64,000 bases of DNA, from the NCBI GenBank assembly GCA_903904835.1, contig CAIVEI010000070.1, positions 93,694-157,693 of the forward strand. The letters run 5' to 3'. The notes below the pieces were generated by a model. That model saw only the letters and a list, made by a program, of their open reading frames with translations. It did no database searches and was not told the origin of the DNA. Shown here one piece after another: positions 1 through 10,100 of this stretch (positions within the stretch are counted from its first letter, which is position 1; each line of letters opens with the position of its first letter). This DNA comes from an uncultured Schlesneria sp. (lineage in GTDB: Bacteria > Planctomycetota > Planctomycetia > Planctomycetales > Planctomycetaceae). The translations under genes were made by a program, and so were the position numbers.

Positions 1-2
1 AA

Positions 3-779
3 AGCAAAGCGGTGTTCGATGCCAACTCGCCGACCGGCTTCAGCAAGTGGAACGACGACAAGGGAATGATGGAGCCATTCCACCACAAGATCGACTTCGG
101 CTCACAGATCACAGCCCCGGTCAGCGACCTCAGCAAAGAAAAGATGGCCTCTCTGCTGGCCGAATATGACCGCGTGAATGTGGCCATGGCCGACGGCAAC
201 TGGACCAAAAACATTCATGTCCCGGCGGCCTCTGTCGCCAATCGTGGACGCACAGTCGCTATCGATCATGGAGCCGCCTATGGGAGCACCCTCTTCCTGA
301 ATGGCGATAAGATTGCCGTCGCCCGCGGTTTCAAAAAGAGCTACGTCTCTGACGGAAAGCGGTGGAAGCCGGGGGCGGGGGCGGACCTGTCGGTCGAGCG
401 CAAGCCTCTGGCGTTTGGCGTGCCGGTGACAACGCTCGTCGGTTACTACGACCCGGAAGGTGAACTAAAGAGCTATATTTATCCGGCGCTGCATGGAGCA
501 TACGGATTCACATACAGCGACGATCGCAGTCAATCGAGCGAGCTGGACTGTCATTTGCTAGTAGAGACTGGCGACGGTCCTTTGCGTTTCCGCCTGGCCA
601 GCAATCGACTCGGTGCCAAGGTCATGAACAAGTTCCATGTCAACATCCCCGAATCCAGCCAGCCGAAAAGTGTCGCCGTTGTCTGCCGAGGGAAAATCGT
701 GGACAGCAAACCGATCGCTCCCGTGGTAGAGAAATTGTCCTATACCGTGAATGGCAGACCGCTTACTTCCGACAAATGA
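3..779 (+). CDS. C-terminal part of a TagA/StcE-like (peptidase M66-type) protein, truncated by the window edge
   Basis: The frame is open from the first bases of the window, so the real start lies upstream; the GTG at 12 is just the first start-like codon. The 258 visible residues begin close to TGFSKWNDDKGMMEPFHHKI and include FGVPVTTLVGYYDPEGEL and SYIYPALHGAYGFTY. From memory this resembles the region following the zinc-protease domain of ToxR-activated TagA/StcE mucin-cleaving metalloproteases. The HExxH protease motif itself would lie outside the window and cannot be seen. No membrane segment is visible in this part. The assignment is from recall and is moderate at best; a hypothetical secreted protein is the fallback. 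The next gene is convergent. Confidence 0.45.
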   Translation, partial: SKAVFDANSPTGFSKWNDDKGMMEPFHHKIDFGSQITAPVSDLSKEKMASLLAEYDRVNVAMADGNWTKNIHVPAASVANRGRTVAIDHGAAYGSTLFLNGDKIAVARGFKKSYVSDGKRWKPGAGADLSVERKPLAFGVPVTTLVGYYDPEGELKSYIYPALHGAYGFTYSDDRSQSSELDCHLLVETGDGPLRFRLASNRLGAKVMNKFHVNIPESSQPKSVAVVCRGKIVDSKPIAPVVEKLSYTVNGRPLTSDK

Positions 780-839
780 GTTGACGACAGCGCCGTAAAG
801 GATCTTCTTCGAGAAAACACTGGTTTCACTGAAAACCGT

Positions 840-932
840 GGCACTGCTTGACGGTCTTACGTCAAGCAGTGCCGACCGACACAACGAAAGTCGAAGTCAA
901 GGCACTGCTTCTCCGAGGACTCCGAAGCAGTG
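840..932. repeat. Two adjacent palindromes sharing the CACTGCTT core
   Basis: A perfect 14-base stem (840-853 with 860-873) has a six-base loop. Thirty bases on, a second stem uses CACTGCTT at 903-910 and AAGCAGTG at 925-932. They lie between two convergent genes, where they could act as transcription barriers. A third copy with the same core lies at 58465-58493, so this is a dispersed REP-like element and not a one-off terminator. No T-run follows either stem. Confidence 0.7.
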
Positions 933-998
933 GCACAAGATTTCATTCGAACCCCTGTTTTACTGAAGTAAGATCCTGGCGTTGGTTGGGGGGCACGC

Positions 999-2234
999 TC
1001 ACTTCGCAGATACCTGGTAACACAAAAGCGTCCCTTGATCACGCAGATAGAGGCCACCGTTGGCAACGACCGGGTGGGGCCAGGCTTGCGTGTTACTGCG
1101 ATTGAGCTGTTTGATGCGTCCTAGTTCCTTGTAGCCACTGACAGATGGTTCCACCAATACGACATCGCCACTGCCATGCCCCCGGACATAAAGCCGCCCA
1201 TCGGCATAGCAGAATGACGCTGGGCCTACAGCACGATCCGTCCACTTCTCGTCACCTGTATTGAAGTCGGCACAGAACATCGCCTGAGCCGACGTCCCGT
1301 AGAGGTAGCCGTCGAGCAATACGGCTCCGCCAATTCCAGGGGCGACTTTTTTGGTGAAATAGATCTGATCGGCTGTCACGCCATCTCCTGCGGCTTTGAG
1401 TTGCACGAGGCTACCGCCGGTACGGGAGCCTGCCGAGAAAACGCGATCGCCGTCAACGATGGGCGTGAGAATGTTGGCTCCCTGGTCAATGGTCTTATTG
1501 TACAGCCACAGAAACTTCCCCGTTTTTGCCTCGACCCCGACCAGGCCATTCCGCAGGAATGTGACGTACTGTTTCACAGGCCCTTTGTCGACGATCATGA
1601 TTGAGGCGTATTCAGCGGTCCCCCCGCCTGGCACAGTCGAAGTCCAGATCGTCTCGCCGGTTTGCTTATTAAGGGCAGCCAGGCCGGCTGTTTTACCCCC
1701 TGGTGTGCATACCACGACATCGCCGTCAATCAAAACTGATTCGGAAAAGGCCCAGGCACCGTCTGCACCGCCGAAGTCGTGCCTCAGGTGCTTTTTCCAT
1801 TTCGTATCCCCTTTGGCGATATCGAGGCAAGTCAACTCGCCGTCGGAAGCGAGGCAATACAAGCGATCGCCATCGACCGTCGGAGTGCTACGAGTCCCTG
1901 GATACTGTGGGCCGCGGTTCTTGCCGACCTTACCGATGGGAACTTCCCAAACCTTGGCACCCGTCTTCTCATCGAGCGCGAGTGCGAATTCGTCGTTGTC
2001 ATGCGTCGTCTGCAAATAGACGCGGCCAAGCACAACTGACGGCGAAGAATAACCAGTGCCGATATCGGCAGCCTTCCACCGTAACGCAGGACCGTCGGCT
2101 GGCCACGTCTGGAGTAAGCCCGTTTCCTTGGAGATTCCGGTTCGTTCCGGTCCGCGCCATTGCGGCCAGTCATCGGCTTTGGTCACGGAAGCGAATGCGA
2201 GTGTCAACAGAAACAGCGTGACGGCGCGCGGCAT
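999..2234 (-). CDS. Secreted PQQ-like beta-propeller protein
   Basis: The start was placed at the ATG at 2234 because it begins a clear signal peptide (MPRAVTLFLLTLAFASVTKA, then DDWPQWRGP); an in-frame start at 2282 would add an implausible charged leader. The mature protein opens with the WPQWRGPERTGISKETGLL block typical of planctomycete PQQ-binding-like propeller proteins. It continues with repeated blades such as VYLQTTHDNDEFALALDEKTG and LYCLASDGELTCLDIAKGD. Proteins of this family are exported and often called outer membrane assembly (BamB-like) or quinoprotein-like; the substrate is unknown and the alcohol-dehydrogenase catalytic residues are not evident. A paralogue with an extra N-terminal domain lies at 21174-22724. 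Confidence 0.85.
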   Translation of the reverse strand: MPRAVTLFLLTLAFASVTKADDWPQWRGPERTGISKETGLLQTWPADGPALRWKAADIGTGYSSPSVVLGRVYLQTTHDNDEFALALDEKTGAKVWEVPIGKVGKNRGPQYPGTRSTPTVDGDRLYCLASDGELTCLDIAKGDTKWKKHLRHDFGGADGAWAFSESVLIDGDVVVCTPGGKTAGLAALNKQTGETIWTSTVPGGGTAEYASIMIVDKGPVKQYVTFLRNGLVGVEAKTGKFLWLYNKTIDQGANILTPIVDGDRVFSAGSRTGGSLVQLKAAGDGVTADQIYFTKKVAPGIGGAVLLDGYLYGTSAQAMFCADFNTGDEKWTDRAVGPASFCYADGRLYVRGHGSGDVVLVEPSVSGYKELGRIKQLNRSNTQAWPHPVVANGGLYLRDQGTLLCYQVSAK

Positions 2235-2569
2235 AGTCTTGTCCTTTGGTAGCGAACAACGTGATGGAAGCGAGGCGACCACTCATACAATTAAGAACTT
2301 AGCATGTTCGTGCTCCGCTCGGCCACCTGGATGAGTTGTCGCTCCCCTCAGTTGACTTTCAATCATGACTGCCGGCCTTCGGTCGATCGGCCGCTTCGAG
2401 TTAGGGGATTCGAGCCGAGATTGTGCAAAGGTTTACGCTGTTTTTTTCCGGCGACAACTTACTACACAAAGAGCTTCAGGCAACCTAAGATCATGGTAAG
2501 AACACGTCAAATGATATCTGATCGAATGAAACGGTAGTTCGACATCCCTAAAATAGAGGCCTTCGGAAA
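2235..2569. other. Divergent intergenic region, no gene seen
   Basis: This stretch separates the divergently transcribed propeller gene (minus) and the zinc-ribbon membrane protein (plus), so it should hold both promoters. I see no RNA gene, strong repeat or convincing operator. Confidence 0.4.
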
Positions 2570-3466
2570 ATGTTCTTCGTCTGGGGACCACATTCTAGCG
2601 TAAGTGATCTCGGGGTCGTTGCCGATTTGTGCCCTCAATGTGCCGCTGTAACGCCGTGTCGGGTCTTTGGAAAAGTAGAGGGAGCGCATATCTTCTTTAT
2701 CCCAGTGGCGAGCGGTATCACCGAATTGGCAGCCGTCTGTGGCCATTGTCAGAAACGATTCCGCTGCGACATAAATCGCTACAAAACAATCCTTCCAGAG
2801 TTTGAGGCCTTTTCGCTTTCCGTTGAAGAATTACTTGATCGGACGAATCCAACGCTGAAAGCGAAGATCGAGTGGTCCACGAAGTGTGAGGAGCTTGGCA
2901 GCGATCCGCGATTCACAGAGACCCTGCGATCAGTCGAGGAGTTGCGTTCAGGCTCGCTGAAGACACGGCTGTCGAAGGATTTACGGGCCTGGAATCAATT
3001 AGACGAAGGCCAGCGATTGAATCTGATCGGGGAGGCCTCAGAACTGACTCGCGCGATAAAGTTTGCAACGTCGATCAGTCCTCAGGTACCGGAAAACGCG
3101 GGATGTGCAATCGGAATTCTGATATGTCTTGCCATTTGGGGAGTGGCATTCTTTGTCCCGGTATCCTGGGATAATGGATCGCTGATGGGCGTGGCGCTGG
3201 CAGGTCCTTTGATCGGCGCTGTCGTCTATCAATTCGACGTCTCTCGTCGTGTCAGACTCTGGACGGCGGAAACACTGGTTCCAGAAGGTCGCAAAGCGGG
3301 GATCAATTTTCGGCATTTCGTTGCACTCCTCGACGACTTGCCTCCGCCAAACTCGCGCTCCACGGAAGTACTCAAACCCTTGCAGGAGCACGCGCAAATA
3401 ATTCGTGAAGAACTTTCCACCCTCGACGTAGGTGTTGATCGGCACGCCAGCGAGGCATTGCGTTAG
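2570..3466 (+). CDS. Zinc-ribbon membrane protein of unknown function
   Basis: The 298-residue protein has CPQC near residue 21 and CGHC near residue 58, a four-cysteine zinc-ribbon pattern. A largely helical charged stretch follows, then two hydrophobic segments in the middle (around GILICLAIWGVAFFVPV and MGVALAGPLIGAVVYQF). The C-terminal portion is soluble. I do not recognise a named family. It ends about 125 bases from the convergent sigma factor gene. The ATG at 2570 is preceded by a weak purine stretch. A role in membrane sensing is possible but not shown by the sequence. Confidence 0.7.
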   Translation: MFFVWGPHSSVSDLGVVADLCPQCAAVTPCRVFGKVEGAHIFFIPVASGITELAAVCGHCQKRFRCDINRYKTILPEFEAFSLSVEELLDRTNPTLKAKIEWSTKCEELGSDPRFTETLRSVEELRSGSLKTRLSKDLRAWNQLDEGQRLNLIGEASELTRAIKFATSISPQVPENAGCAIGILICLAIWGVAFFVPVSWDNGSLMGVALAGPLIGAVVYQFDVSRRVRLWTAETLVPEGRKAGINFRHFVALLDDLPPPNSRSTEVLKPLQEHAQIIREELSTLDVGVDRHASEALR

Positions 3467-3592
3467 GGCTACTCTTGTGTCTTTTTCCTCACTCTTCCGC
3501 GAGCGTTGAATTGCCCACGATGAGAATCTGCAACGGACCGATTCTCTCGTTGCGGTTGGCCCAAGAGATCATTCTTACGCCATTACCTGGAA

Positions 3593-4339
3593 TCAGGCAT
3601 CTTTGTGGATGAGATGAATAATCCGTTCGATCAGGCTCGCGGATACGTGTGAGTTTTTCTCCGTGGTGCCGGCCGGCTGGATGATAGTGTGTCTGAATCC
3701 TGCTGCATAATTCTGACAGGTTTTGCAAGCGGCAACGTGCGTCAGCACAGGTTCGCGAACATCTTCGGCAAGCAGTCCATCGATCATGTCGAGCAACAAA
3801 TCCAGACGGCCACCGCAGGTCATTCCTTCCGCACCACAAAGTTCTGGCGAGAGAATTTCCGCGACGTATTTTCGTGCCCGATGCAACCGTTGCCGAACTG
3901 CGGCCGGAGCCAACCCTAATTTATCGGCCACTTCCTCGGAACTCATTTGTTCAACGTCTCGCAGCACGAGGACGACTCGTTGGTCATCAGGAAGCTGATC
4001 GATCGCACCCCAAACAACTTCTCGCAAGGCCAGGTCATCGATTTGCCGCCCACTGGCATGATGTTCGATCGCTTCCAGATCCGGTTCGACTTCCATCGAA
4101 ACCGATCCCGTTTTTCGAAGTTTATTCAAGGCGCTATTGATCGCGATGCGATGTACCCAGGTATTCATGGTCGATTTCCCGTCGAAACGATCTTGAGCGC
4201 GCCATGCGGCCAGGTATGTTTCCTGCAGCGCATCTTCCGCATCGGCATCATTGCGCAGTATTCGACGAATCGTGGCCAACAGCCGGCTGGCTGATTCTTT
4301 AACGTAGTCGTCGAATTCGTTTGAGTTCCACTGCGCCAT
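3593..4339 (-). CDS. ECF-type RNA polymerase sigma factor with a C-terminal zinc-finger (zf-HC2-like) domain
   Basis: Sigma region 2 is recognisable early in the protein (DADAEDALQETYLAAWRA, MNTWVHRIAINSALNKLRK). Region 4 follows (LPDDQRVVLVLRDVEQMSSE, APAAVRQRLHRARK). Beyond the usual end of an ECF factor there is an anti-sigma-like zinc-finger module: a Cys at about residue 175, the LDMIDGLLAEDV helix, then HVAACKTCQNY giving H-x3-C-x2-C. The regulator is therefore fused to the sigma factor. The ATG at 4339 was preferred because AGGGTG lies six bases upstream of it; a GTG at 4348 would add three residues. No separate anti-sigma gene is adjacent. Targets are unknown. Confidence 0.88.
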   Translation of the reverse strand: MAQWNSNEFDDYVKESASRLLATIRRILRNDADAEDALQETYLAAWRAQDRFDGKSTMNTWVHRIAINSALNKLRKTGSVSMEVEPDLEAIEHHASGRQIDDLALREVVWGAIDQLPDDQRVVLVLRDVEQMSSEEVADKLGLAPAAVRQRLHRARKYVAEILSPELCGAEGMTCGGRLDLLLDMIDGLLAEDVREPVLTHVAACKTCQNYAAGFRHTIIQPAGTTEKNSHVSASLIERIIHLIHKDA

Positions 4340-4656
4340 GTGCTTCACCCTGGATTAGACAATTCCACCACGTCGATTGTGACAGACAAATCTAGGCGAA
4401 TGTTCCGTCAGCCGACAGTGACTTGTCGGAAGGGACGCAGAAATGCTTTGTATTTCAACGGAAACGAAGCCCCCAGCGGTGAATGCCTGCGGTGGTACTC
4501 TGTGGTTGTTTCCAGATAACAAAAAGGGCCAGAAAAAATATTTAAAGGATTCTCTGTCACAAATCGGAGGGGCTGCGTGTCAAAGGTTGTGAGGATCGGC
4601 AATGTCGCCGACACAACACAACACGGCTCGATTGAGCCAATACCAGGAGAATTGTT
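4340..4656. other. Divergent intergenic region between the sigma factor and the membrane protein
   Basis: About 300 bases without a gene. It should contain promoters for both flanking genes. I see no confident -35/-10 pair and no repeat shared with the rest of the window. Confidence 0.35.
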
Positions 4657-5046
4657 ATGAACGTTCGTTTCGTCACTCGCCAAGTCCACGCATGGATTGA
4701 CTACCCCGTTGCCATCAGCTTGATGGTGATGCCATTTGTCCTCGGACTCGGTACTCAGAATCCGATTGCACTCTGGCTGTCCGTGGTAACCGGCGTCGCC
4801 GCATTCGTACTGACACTGTTGACCGACCATGAATTGGGCGTTTTCCGCGTGCTTCCTTATTGGTTTCACGTTGCAGTCGACCGGATTGTCGGGGTCACGT
4901 TTATTGCGGCACCGCTGGTGTTTGGGTTCAGTGGCCTGGATGCAGGCTACTATTTCGCGAATGCTGCCGCAGTACTCCTGGTCACGTTCGTCTTGAACGC
5001 ACCAGAGTCCACGGAATCAAGCCGAAGCATGGCAACCGCCGCTTGA
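4657..5046 (+). CDS. Small four-helix membrane protein, SPW-repeat-like
   Basis: The 129-residue protein is almost entirely hydrophobic and shows two similar halves, each a helical hairpin: WIDYPVAISLMVMPFVLGLG with a following helix, then VDRIVGVTFIAAPLVFGFSG with a following helix. The internal duplication and the aspartate/proline pattern resemble SPW-repeat membrane proteins. An AGGAGA ribosome-binding site sits seven bases before the ATG. It is divergent from the ECF sigma factor gene, so it may be one of that factor's targets; this is an inference from position only. Confidence 0.75.
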   Translation: MNVRFVTRQVHAWIDYPVAISLMVMPFVLGLGTQNPIALWLSVVTGVAAFVLTLLTDHELGVFRVLPYWFHVAVDRIVGVTFIAAPLVFGFSGLDAGYYFANAAAVLLVTFVLNAPESTESSRSMATAA

Positions 5047-5221
5047 AGCTGAGAAGTGTCTTCCTTTCTCTGGGTCGCGTGGCTTGCTGATAGCACGCGT
5101 CGCAGAGGCGGGGGAGGGAAAACTTCAGGAGGCTTGAGAGCGACGTCCAATACCAGAATGGCACGGTGAACCCATTTGCGAATCATCGCGTTTTGGATTC
5201 ACCGTGCCACATCGATGTAGA

Positions 5222-5671
5222 CTAAGGAACGATCGGTTCAACCTCCGTGACTTGAGGTTCGCCCTGGTTTGGCAAAGGTTGAAAAACATAGACCTTCGCC
5301 GCACCTTGGAGGCCGTTTGGCACCACGACAGCCGTCGTGGTCAGGAAGGCGTAGTTAGTTCCTGCGACCAACTGCGTTGCAAAAGCAACGGGCGTGTACG
5401 AATTAGAAATTTGTTTTTGATGGAGGGTGGCATCAGGGGATTTTGGGAGAGCGATCGCTACGAAATCTCTGGAACCTTGAGGTATCTGCCAGTCAACTTT
5501 AAAATCAAACTGCCACTGATTCTCGTTGTTAACGAATTGACATGACGGAGGTTTTTGCAGACAGAAAACGTGATCCCCGTGGAATTGGGGCGTTTCGGGG
5601 TTTTCTGACAGATGTGTCGACAGTACACTATAAGTGATCCGCGCAGGGACGGTGCGGTCAGTTGACCTGTT
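5222..5671 (-). pseudogene. Start-less cystatin-like reading frame
   Basis: On the minus strand a frame of about 149 codons runs from just inside a TAA (5672-5674) to a TAG at 5222-5224, with no in-frame ATG or GTG. The last third reads like a cystatin-type inhibitor: FATQLVAGTNYAFL contains the QxVxG loop, and VYVFQPLPNQGEP resembles the second hairpin. The first part (for example SENPETPQFHGDHVF, and NNENQWQFDFKVDWQIPQ) also looks protein-like. Either the gene is a decayed remnant that lost its start and signal peptide, or it uses a rare start codon. It overlaps the promoter region of the next plus-strand gene. Confidence 0.5.
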
Positions 5672-5773
5672 TTATGGCCGCTCCTGCCGCGATACCACAG
5701 AAGTGTTCTGTGAGTGGGATTTGCTTTTGGTTCGATTCAGACGAAAAGCAATCGTAACGGAAGGGACGCCATT

Positions 5774-7039
5774 ATGGCTGCAAAGCCGCTTCGTTTGTTG
5801 CACGCCGCCAACTTACAGTTGGATTGCCCGCTTCGTGATACGGGGGCCATCACTGATGAAGTTCGCGAGATCGTCGAGACTGCAACTTTAACCGCATTTG
5901 AACGAATCGTGGCGACATCCCTGGAAAAGGATGTCGATGCGCTCGTAATCACTGGCAACACGTTTGATGCCAGCTATCCCAGTCTCGCTGCGGAAGTTGC
6001 GCTGCGAGACGGTTTCAGCCGCCTTTCCGAACGACAGATTCCAGTCTTTATTGTTCCCGGGCGGATCGATCCTGGATCTGCATGGCAGGAAATGCCTCCC
6101 CTTCCCAGGAACGTGACCGTTTTTCTGGATCATCACGAAACACCGATCGACCTGACGGACCACGGGCACCTGTTGGCCACAATTCTGCCGGTCACGGCCG
6201 AGACTTCGATCGATCCAGAGGAACTCGCCAACATTCAAGGGGGGCGAACTTCGGCTAAGGGGGATCGACCATTTATGGTTGGGTTGCTGCTGACCGATCG
6301 CGTGGTTGAAAAGCAAGAACGGCCACGACTGTCTGCAGCTCGGTTTGCCGCGTTGGACTGGCTCTTATGTCCGGCTGGTGCCGACACCGACTCGCTTCCT
6401 TTGACCGACGGTCATATTTTTACTCAAGCCGCACCGCAAGGGATGAGCCCTTCAGAGACGGGTACTCACGGCGTGACGTTGTTAGAGGTCGATTCCAATC
6501 GCAAGACGAAGAAAACAGTGATCAGCCTGGCGCCCGTTCGTTGGGAACAGCTCAATCAATCCGTCGATAACATCAGCAGTCGGGAAGTTTTGGTTGAGCG
6601 AATGGTCGCTCAATTGGAACGGTTGCCCCTGCTGAAAGGCGAGGCATTACGAATCATCGGATGGCAATTGGATCGGACTTCCAGTGACACACTTGGCTGG
6701 GCAACGGAAGCGGCAGCGAACGAGCTGTCAGGGGCCTTGACGGAACTCAGCGATCATCCTGATGGACTTCGGTATGTGCACCGGATCCGTCCTGTCGAAT
6801 TAGATCTGTCACTAATCGAGCCGGCTCATCGTGAAGTCTTGACTGAATATCTGCTGGCACTCGAACGCAAAGGCGCCGTTGATCAACGTGTTTTTTCCAA
6901 ATGGCTTTCGGACTCCCATGTGGGAGATGTGCTGAAGGCAGGTCACTGGGAACAGTGGACTCAGTCAATTCAGCCAGAACAGGTGACGGATCGGGCAAAG
7001 CAATTGGGATGGAAATGGTTTTCAACAATCGGAAAGTAA
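5774..7039 (+). CDS. SbcD/YhaO-like metallophosphoesterase-fold protein lacking catalytic ligands
   Basis: The 421-residue protein has the layout of the SbcD/YhaO DNA-repair nuclease family, but each metal-binding motif is changed. The family DLH is NLQ (residues 13-15, in HAANLQLDCPL). GDxFD is GNTFD (61-65). GNHD is GRID (96-99). The later LH and GHIH positions are also not histidines. The structural block after the active site, QAAPQGMSPSETGTHG, is well kept. The ATG at 5774 was chosen over an upstream in-frame start at 5714 because the fold begins directly after it. It is followed 120 bases on by an SbcC/YhaN-like ATPase, so it probably acts as a structural or DNA-binding partner and not as a nuclease. 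Confidence 0.8.
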   Translation: MAAKPLRLLHAANLQLDCPLRDTGAITDEVREIVETATLTAFERIVATSLEKDVDALVITGNTFDASYPSLAAEVALRDGFSRLSERQIPVFIVPGRIDPGSAWQEMPPLPRNVTVFLDHHETPIDLTDHGHLLATILPVTAETSIDPEELANIQGGRTSAKGDRPFMVGLLLTDRVVEKQERPRLSAARFAALDWLLCPAGADTDSLPLTDGHIFTQAAPQGMSPSETGTHGVTLLEVDSNRKTKKTVISLAPVRWEQLNQSVDNISSREVLVERMVAQLERLPLLKGEALRIIGWQLDRTSSDTLGWATEAAANELSGALTELSDHPDGLRYVHRIRPVELDLSLIEPAHREVLTEYLLALERKGAVDQRVFSKWLSDSHVGDVLKAGHWEQWTQSIQPEQVTDRAKQLGWKWFSTIGK

Positions 7040-7159
7040 TCGATGAACAGGCCGGGCCGGGTGATTGTTTCAAGTCACCATTCGAAATAGTCGGTTGACC
7101 GCCGTCAATGCAAAGACGGGCAAATAATACTGCTTCATTCATTGCCGCGAGAGAACAAG

Positions 7160-10100
7160 ATGCGGATCACTGGGATTGAAATCGAACGATTCGGAGTCTG
7201 GCAAAACTATCAGCAACCGCTGAATCGGGAAGGGTTAACCGTCTTCTATGGCCCGAATGAAGCGGGGAAGACGACTCTTCTGCGGTTTATTCGCGGCGTC
7301 TTATACGGTTATCCGCCCGACGACCAATTGATCGGGAACAAGAAAAAGACCCGACGCGAGTCGCAATCCGGTTTGCTGCGAGTTGAACATCAGTCGCAGG
7401 AATACGAGATTCGCCGCACAGGATTCGGCGAAAATTCCGGGATCTTGTCGGTCAAGGGGATACCTTCGGGTGAACCGACGACCGCGTTCATGGAAGAACT
7501 GCTGGCCTCAACTGACGAAAAATTGTTTGAATCGGTATTTGCCGTTGGGCTTCCGGAACTTCAGCAGTTCGCGACTCTCACTGCAGATCAAGTTGGGGAC
7601 CACCTGTATGGAATGACGCTGGGTCCCCAGGGTCGACTTTTGATGGAACTGCCACACCGAGCCAACCACGAACTGCATAGGCTGCTCTCCAACAATGGTG
7701 AATCGTTAATTCCGCAATTAATGAAACGGCACGAGGAACTTCAGCGGCAATCAGGGCATTCGTTTCGCCAACGTGACCGATATCGCGAATTGTTGCGAAA
7801 GAAATCGGATCTCGACGATCGAATTATCAAACAACGAAATCGACAGGCTGAATTACAAACCAAACTTCGCGGCTTCAGCCACCTGGAAAAAATCCATCCC
7901 CCCTGGTCCAGGTGCCGGGAATATCGCCACGAGCTTAATACTCTTCCCGATTTCAGCGCGTTCCCTGCCGACGGAGTCAGTCAACTTCAACGGTTGGAAA
8001 CGGACACGAACGCGGCAGTCCAAAAGCGTGAATCGCTACTGGCTGAAGTGTCGCAAATCAACCAAAAGCTGTCAGAGATTCGGATCGACCCCGAAATCCG
8101 CCGATTCTCGGGCGCCGTTCAGATCCTGGTTGAGCAGCGGGCTGTGATCAAGGAGATCGAGCCACACATTCATGAGTTACACGCTGAAGCCAGGGAACAA
8201 GAACGAGCTGTTGTCGAGCATCTTTCATCTCTCGGACCTCATTGGACGATGGAGCGTCTTGATTCAGTTCAAGATTCACCCAAAGCACACGCCGATTTCG
8301 TGCAAGCCGCTCGCGAATATCAGGCGATCGACTCGAAAACACGTCGAATGCAGCGTCGTTACCGACGAGCCAACGCCCGTATTCGAGACAAAGAACTTGC
8401 TGTCCGTACCGAACTTCAGGATTTCGGTATCCCGGTTGAAGCGTTGAATGAATCGATCAATGTTGCTCAAAAGCGGCTTGATCAGTTAATTGATCTTGGA
8501 CGCTGGCATTCCAAAGCGACGCAGCTTGAGAATCAGACGATCGGAATCGACGAACAACTCGAGCAACTTCACGATCGACACGGAATTCCAAATTGGATCT
8601 ACGGAATTCTCGCATGGTTCACTATCGCAGGTTTCGCTTTATTTGTGACCGGTGCGTACTCGGCCGTTTATACGGGATGGCTCGTAGGGCTAATCTTTAT
8701 CGCGCTTTCGGTCTTCGCAGGGGGGACCGCCTGGGCGTTTCGAAATCATTTCGAACAAAACCTTCAGGAACAGGTCGAACAATTACGACAGCAGCGCCGG
8801 GAATGCGAAACTAACCGCTGGACCATTCTTAAGCACATCCAATCGTTTATTGATGAGAGCGGTCTGCGCCGATGGTGGGGCGATCAAGTCACGCCGCAAG
8901 ACCTGGCCAGCGGAGAACTACTCGCCCAAGCTTCACAACGAGCTGCAGACCTGGACCGGTCTCAGCGAGAATTCCATCGAGTCTTACAGGTGCGCCGGCG
9001 ATTGAGTGCAATTCGAGGCGATCTGCAACTTCAACAACGTGAGTTGGGTAATTCTCGCAAAAACTGGTGTCAGACATTATCGAGCCTGGGGTTTGATGAA
9101 ACCGTCCATGTTGACTCGGCATTCGAACATTGGAAGCATGTAATCGCCGCCCGCGATGTACGGCGACAGTATTTAGAAACCGTGGAAAAATCACGTGAGA
9201 TCCGCCGGACATTCGATCGTTTTCGAAAACAAGTCGAAACGGTTGGGCATCGAATGCAACGGCCCGAATTGAATTACGGGAACCCTTCGGAGATTGTCGA
9301 TCTGTGGGAAGGTGAGCTTCGCACCGCCCGACAGTTATCGCACGAACGCAAGCAATTACAAAAACTTCAAATTCAGCGTCGAAAAGAAACCGTTGAATAT
9401 CAGCGTAAAATCGACGTGTTGAATAAAAGCCACGATGCCCTGCTGGCCCTGGCTGGTGTGACTCACCGTTCACAACTCAACCATCGACTCGAATTGATGG
9501 AACGACGGAAGCAGGTTGAGTCGCTACTGGAACAAACCGCGCGAGAACTTGAGCACCTGGTCAAGTCACAGCCTGATATGGCGTTTGTTGATGAAGATCT
9601 GATGCAATACAACCCCAAAGATGCTATAGGGTTGATTAAACAGTTCAACCACGAACACACCGAACTCGAACATCATATCGAGCAGACGTTTGAGCAACTT
9701 GGAACGGTCAAGCAGGAGCTAAAACAACTCGAACACGATCGGCGCGGCACTCGCATCCATCGTGAACTGTCACAAGTGGAAAACGATTTACAGCAAGCCT
9801 GGCTCACCTGGTTTTCGTCGTCATTGGCTGAGGAAGCCATTCATGAAGTCGCCGGACAGTTCGAACAGGCCAATCAGCCTGAAATGCTTGCCGCAGCAAT
9901 CCCGTTCTTACACAAGCTGACTCTCGGAAAGTACAATCACCTCTGGACCCCGTTGGGGCGTAAGCAGTTGTTTGTCGACGATGACAAGCACGAATCGCTA
10001 CCGGCCGAGCGATTAAGCGGTGGAACTCGTGAACAGCTCTTTCTGTCCATCCGGCTGGCGATGGTAAAGGCATTCTCGAAGAAGGGGGTCGATCTTCCAA

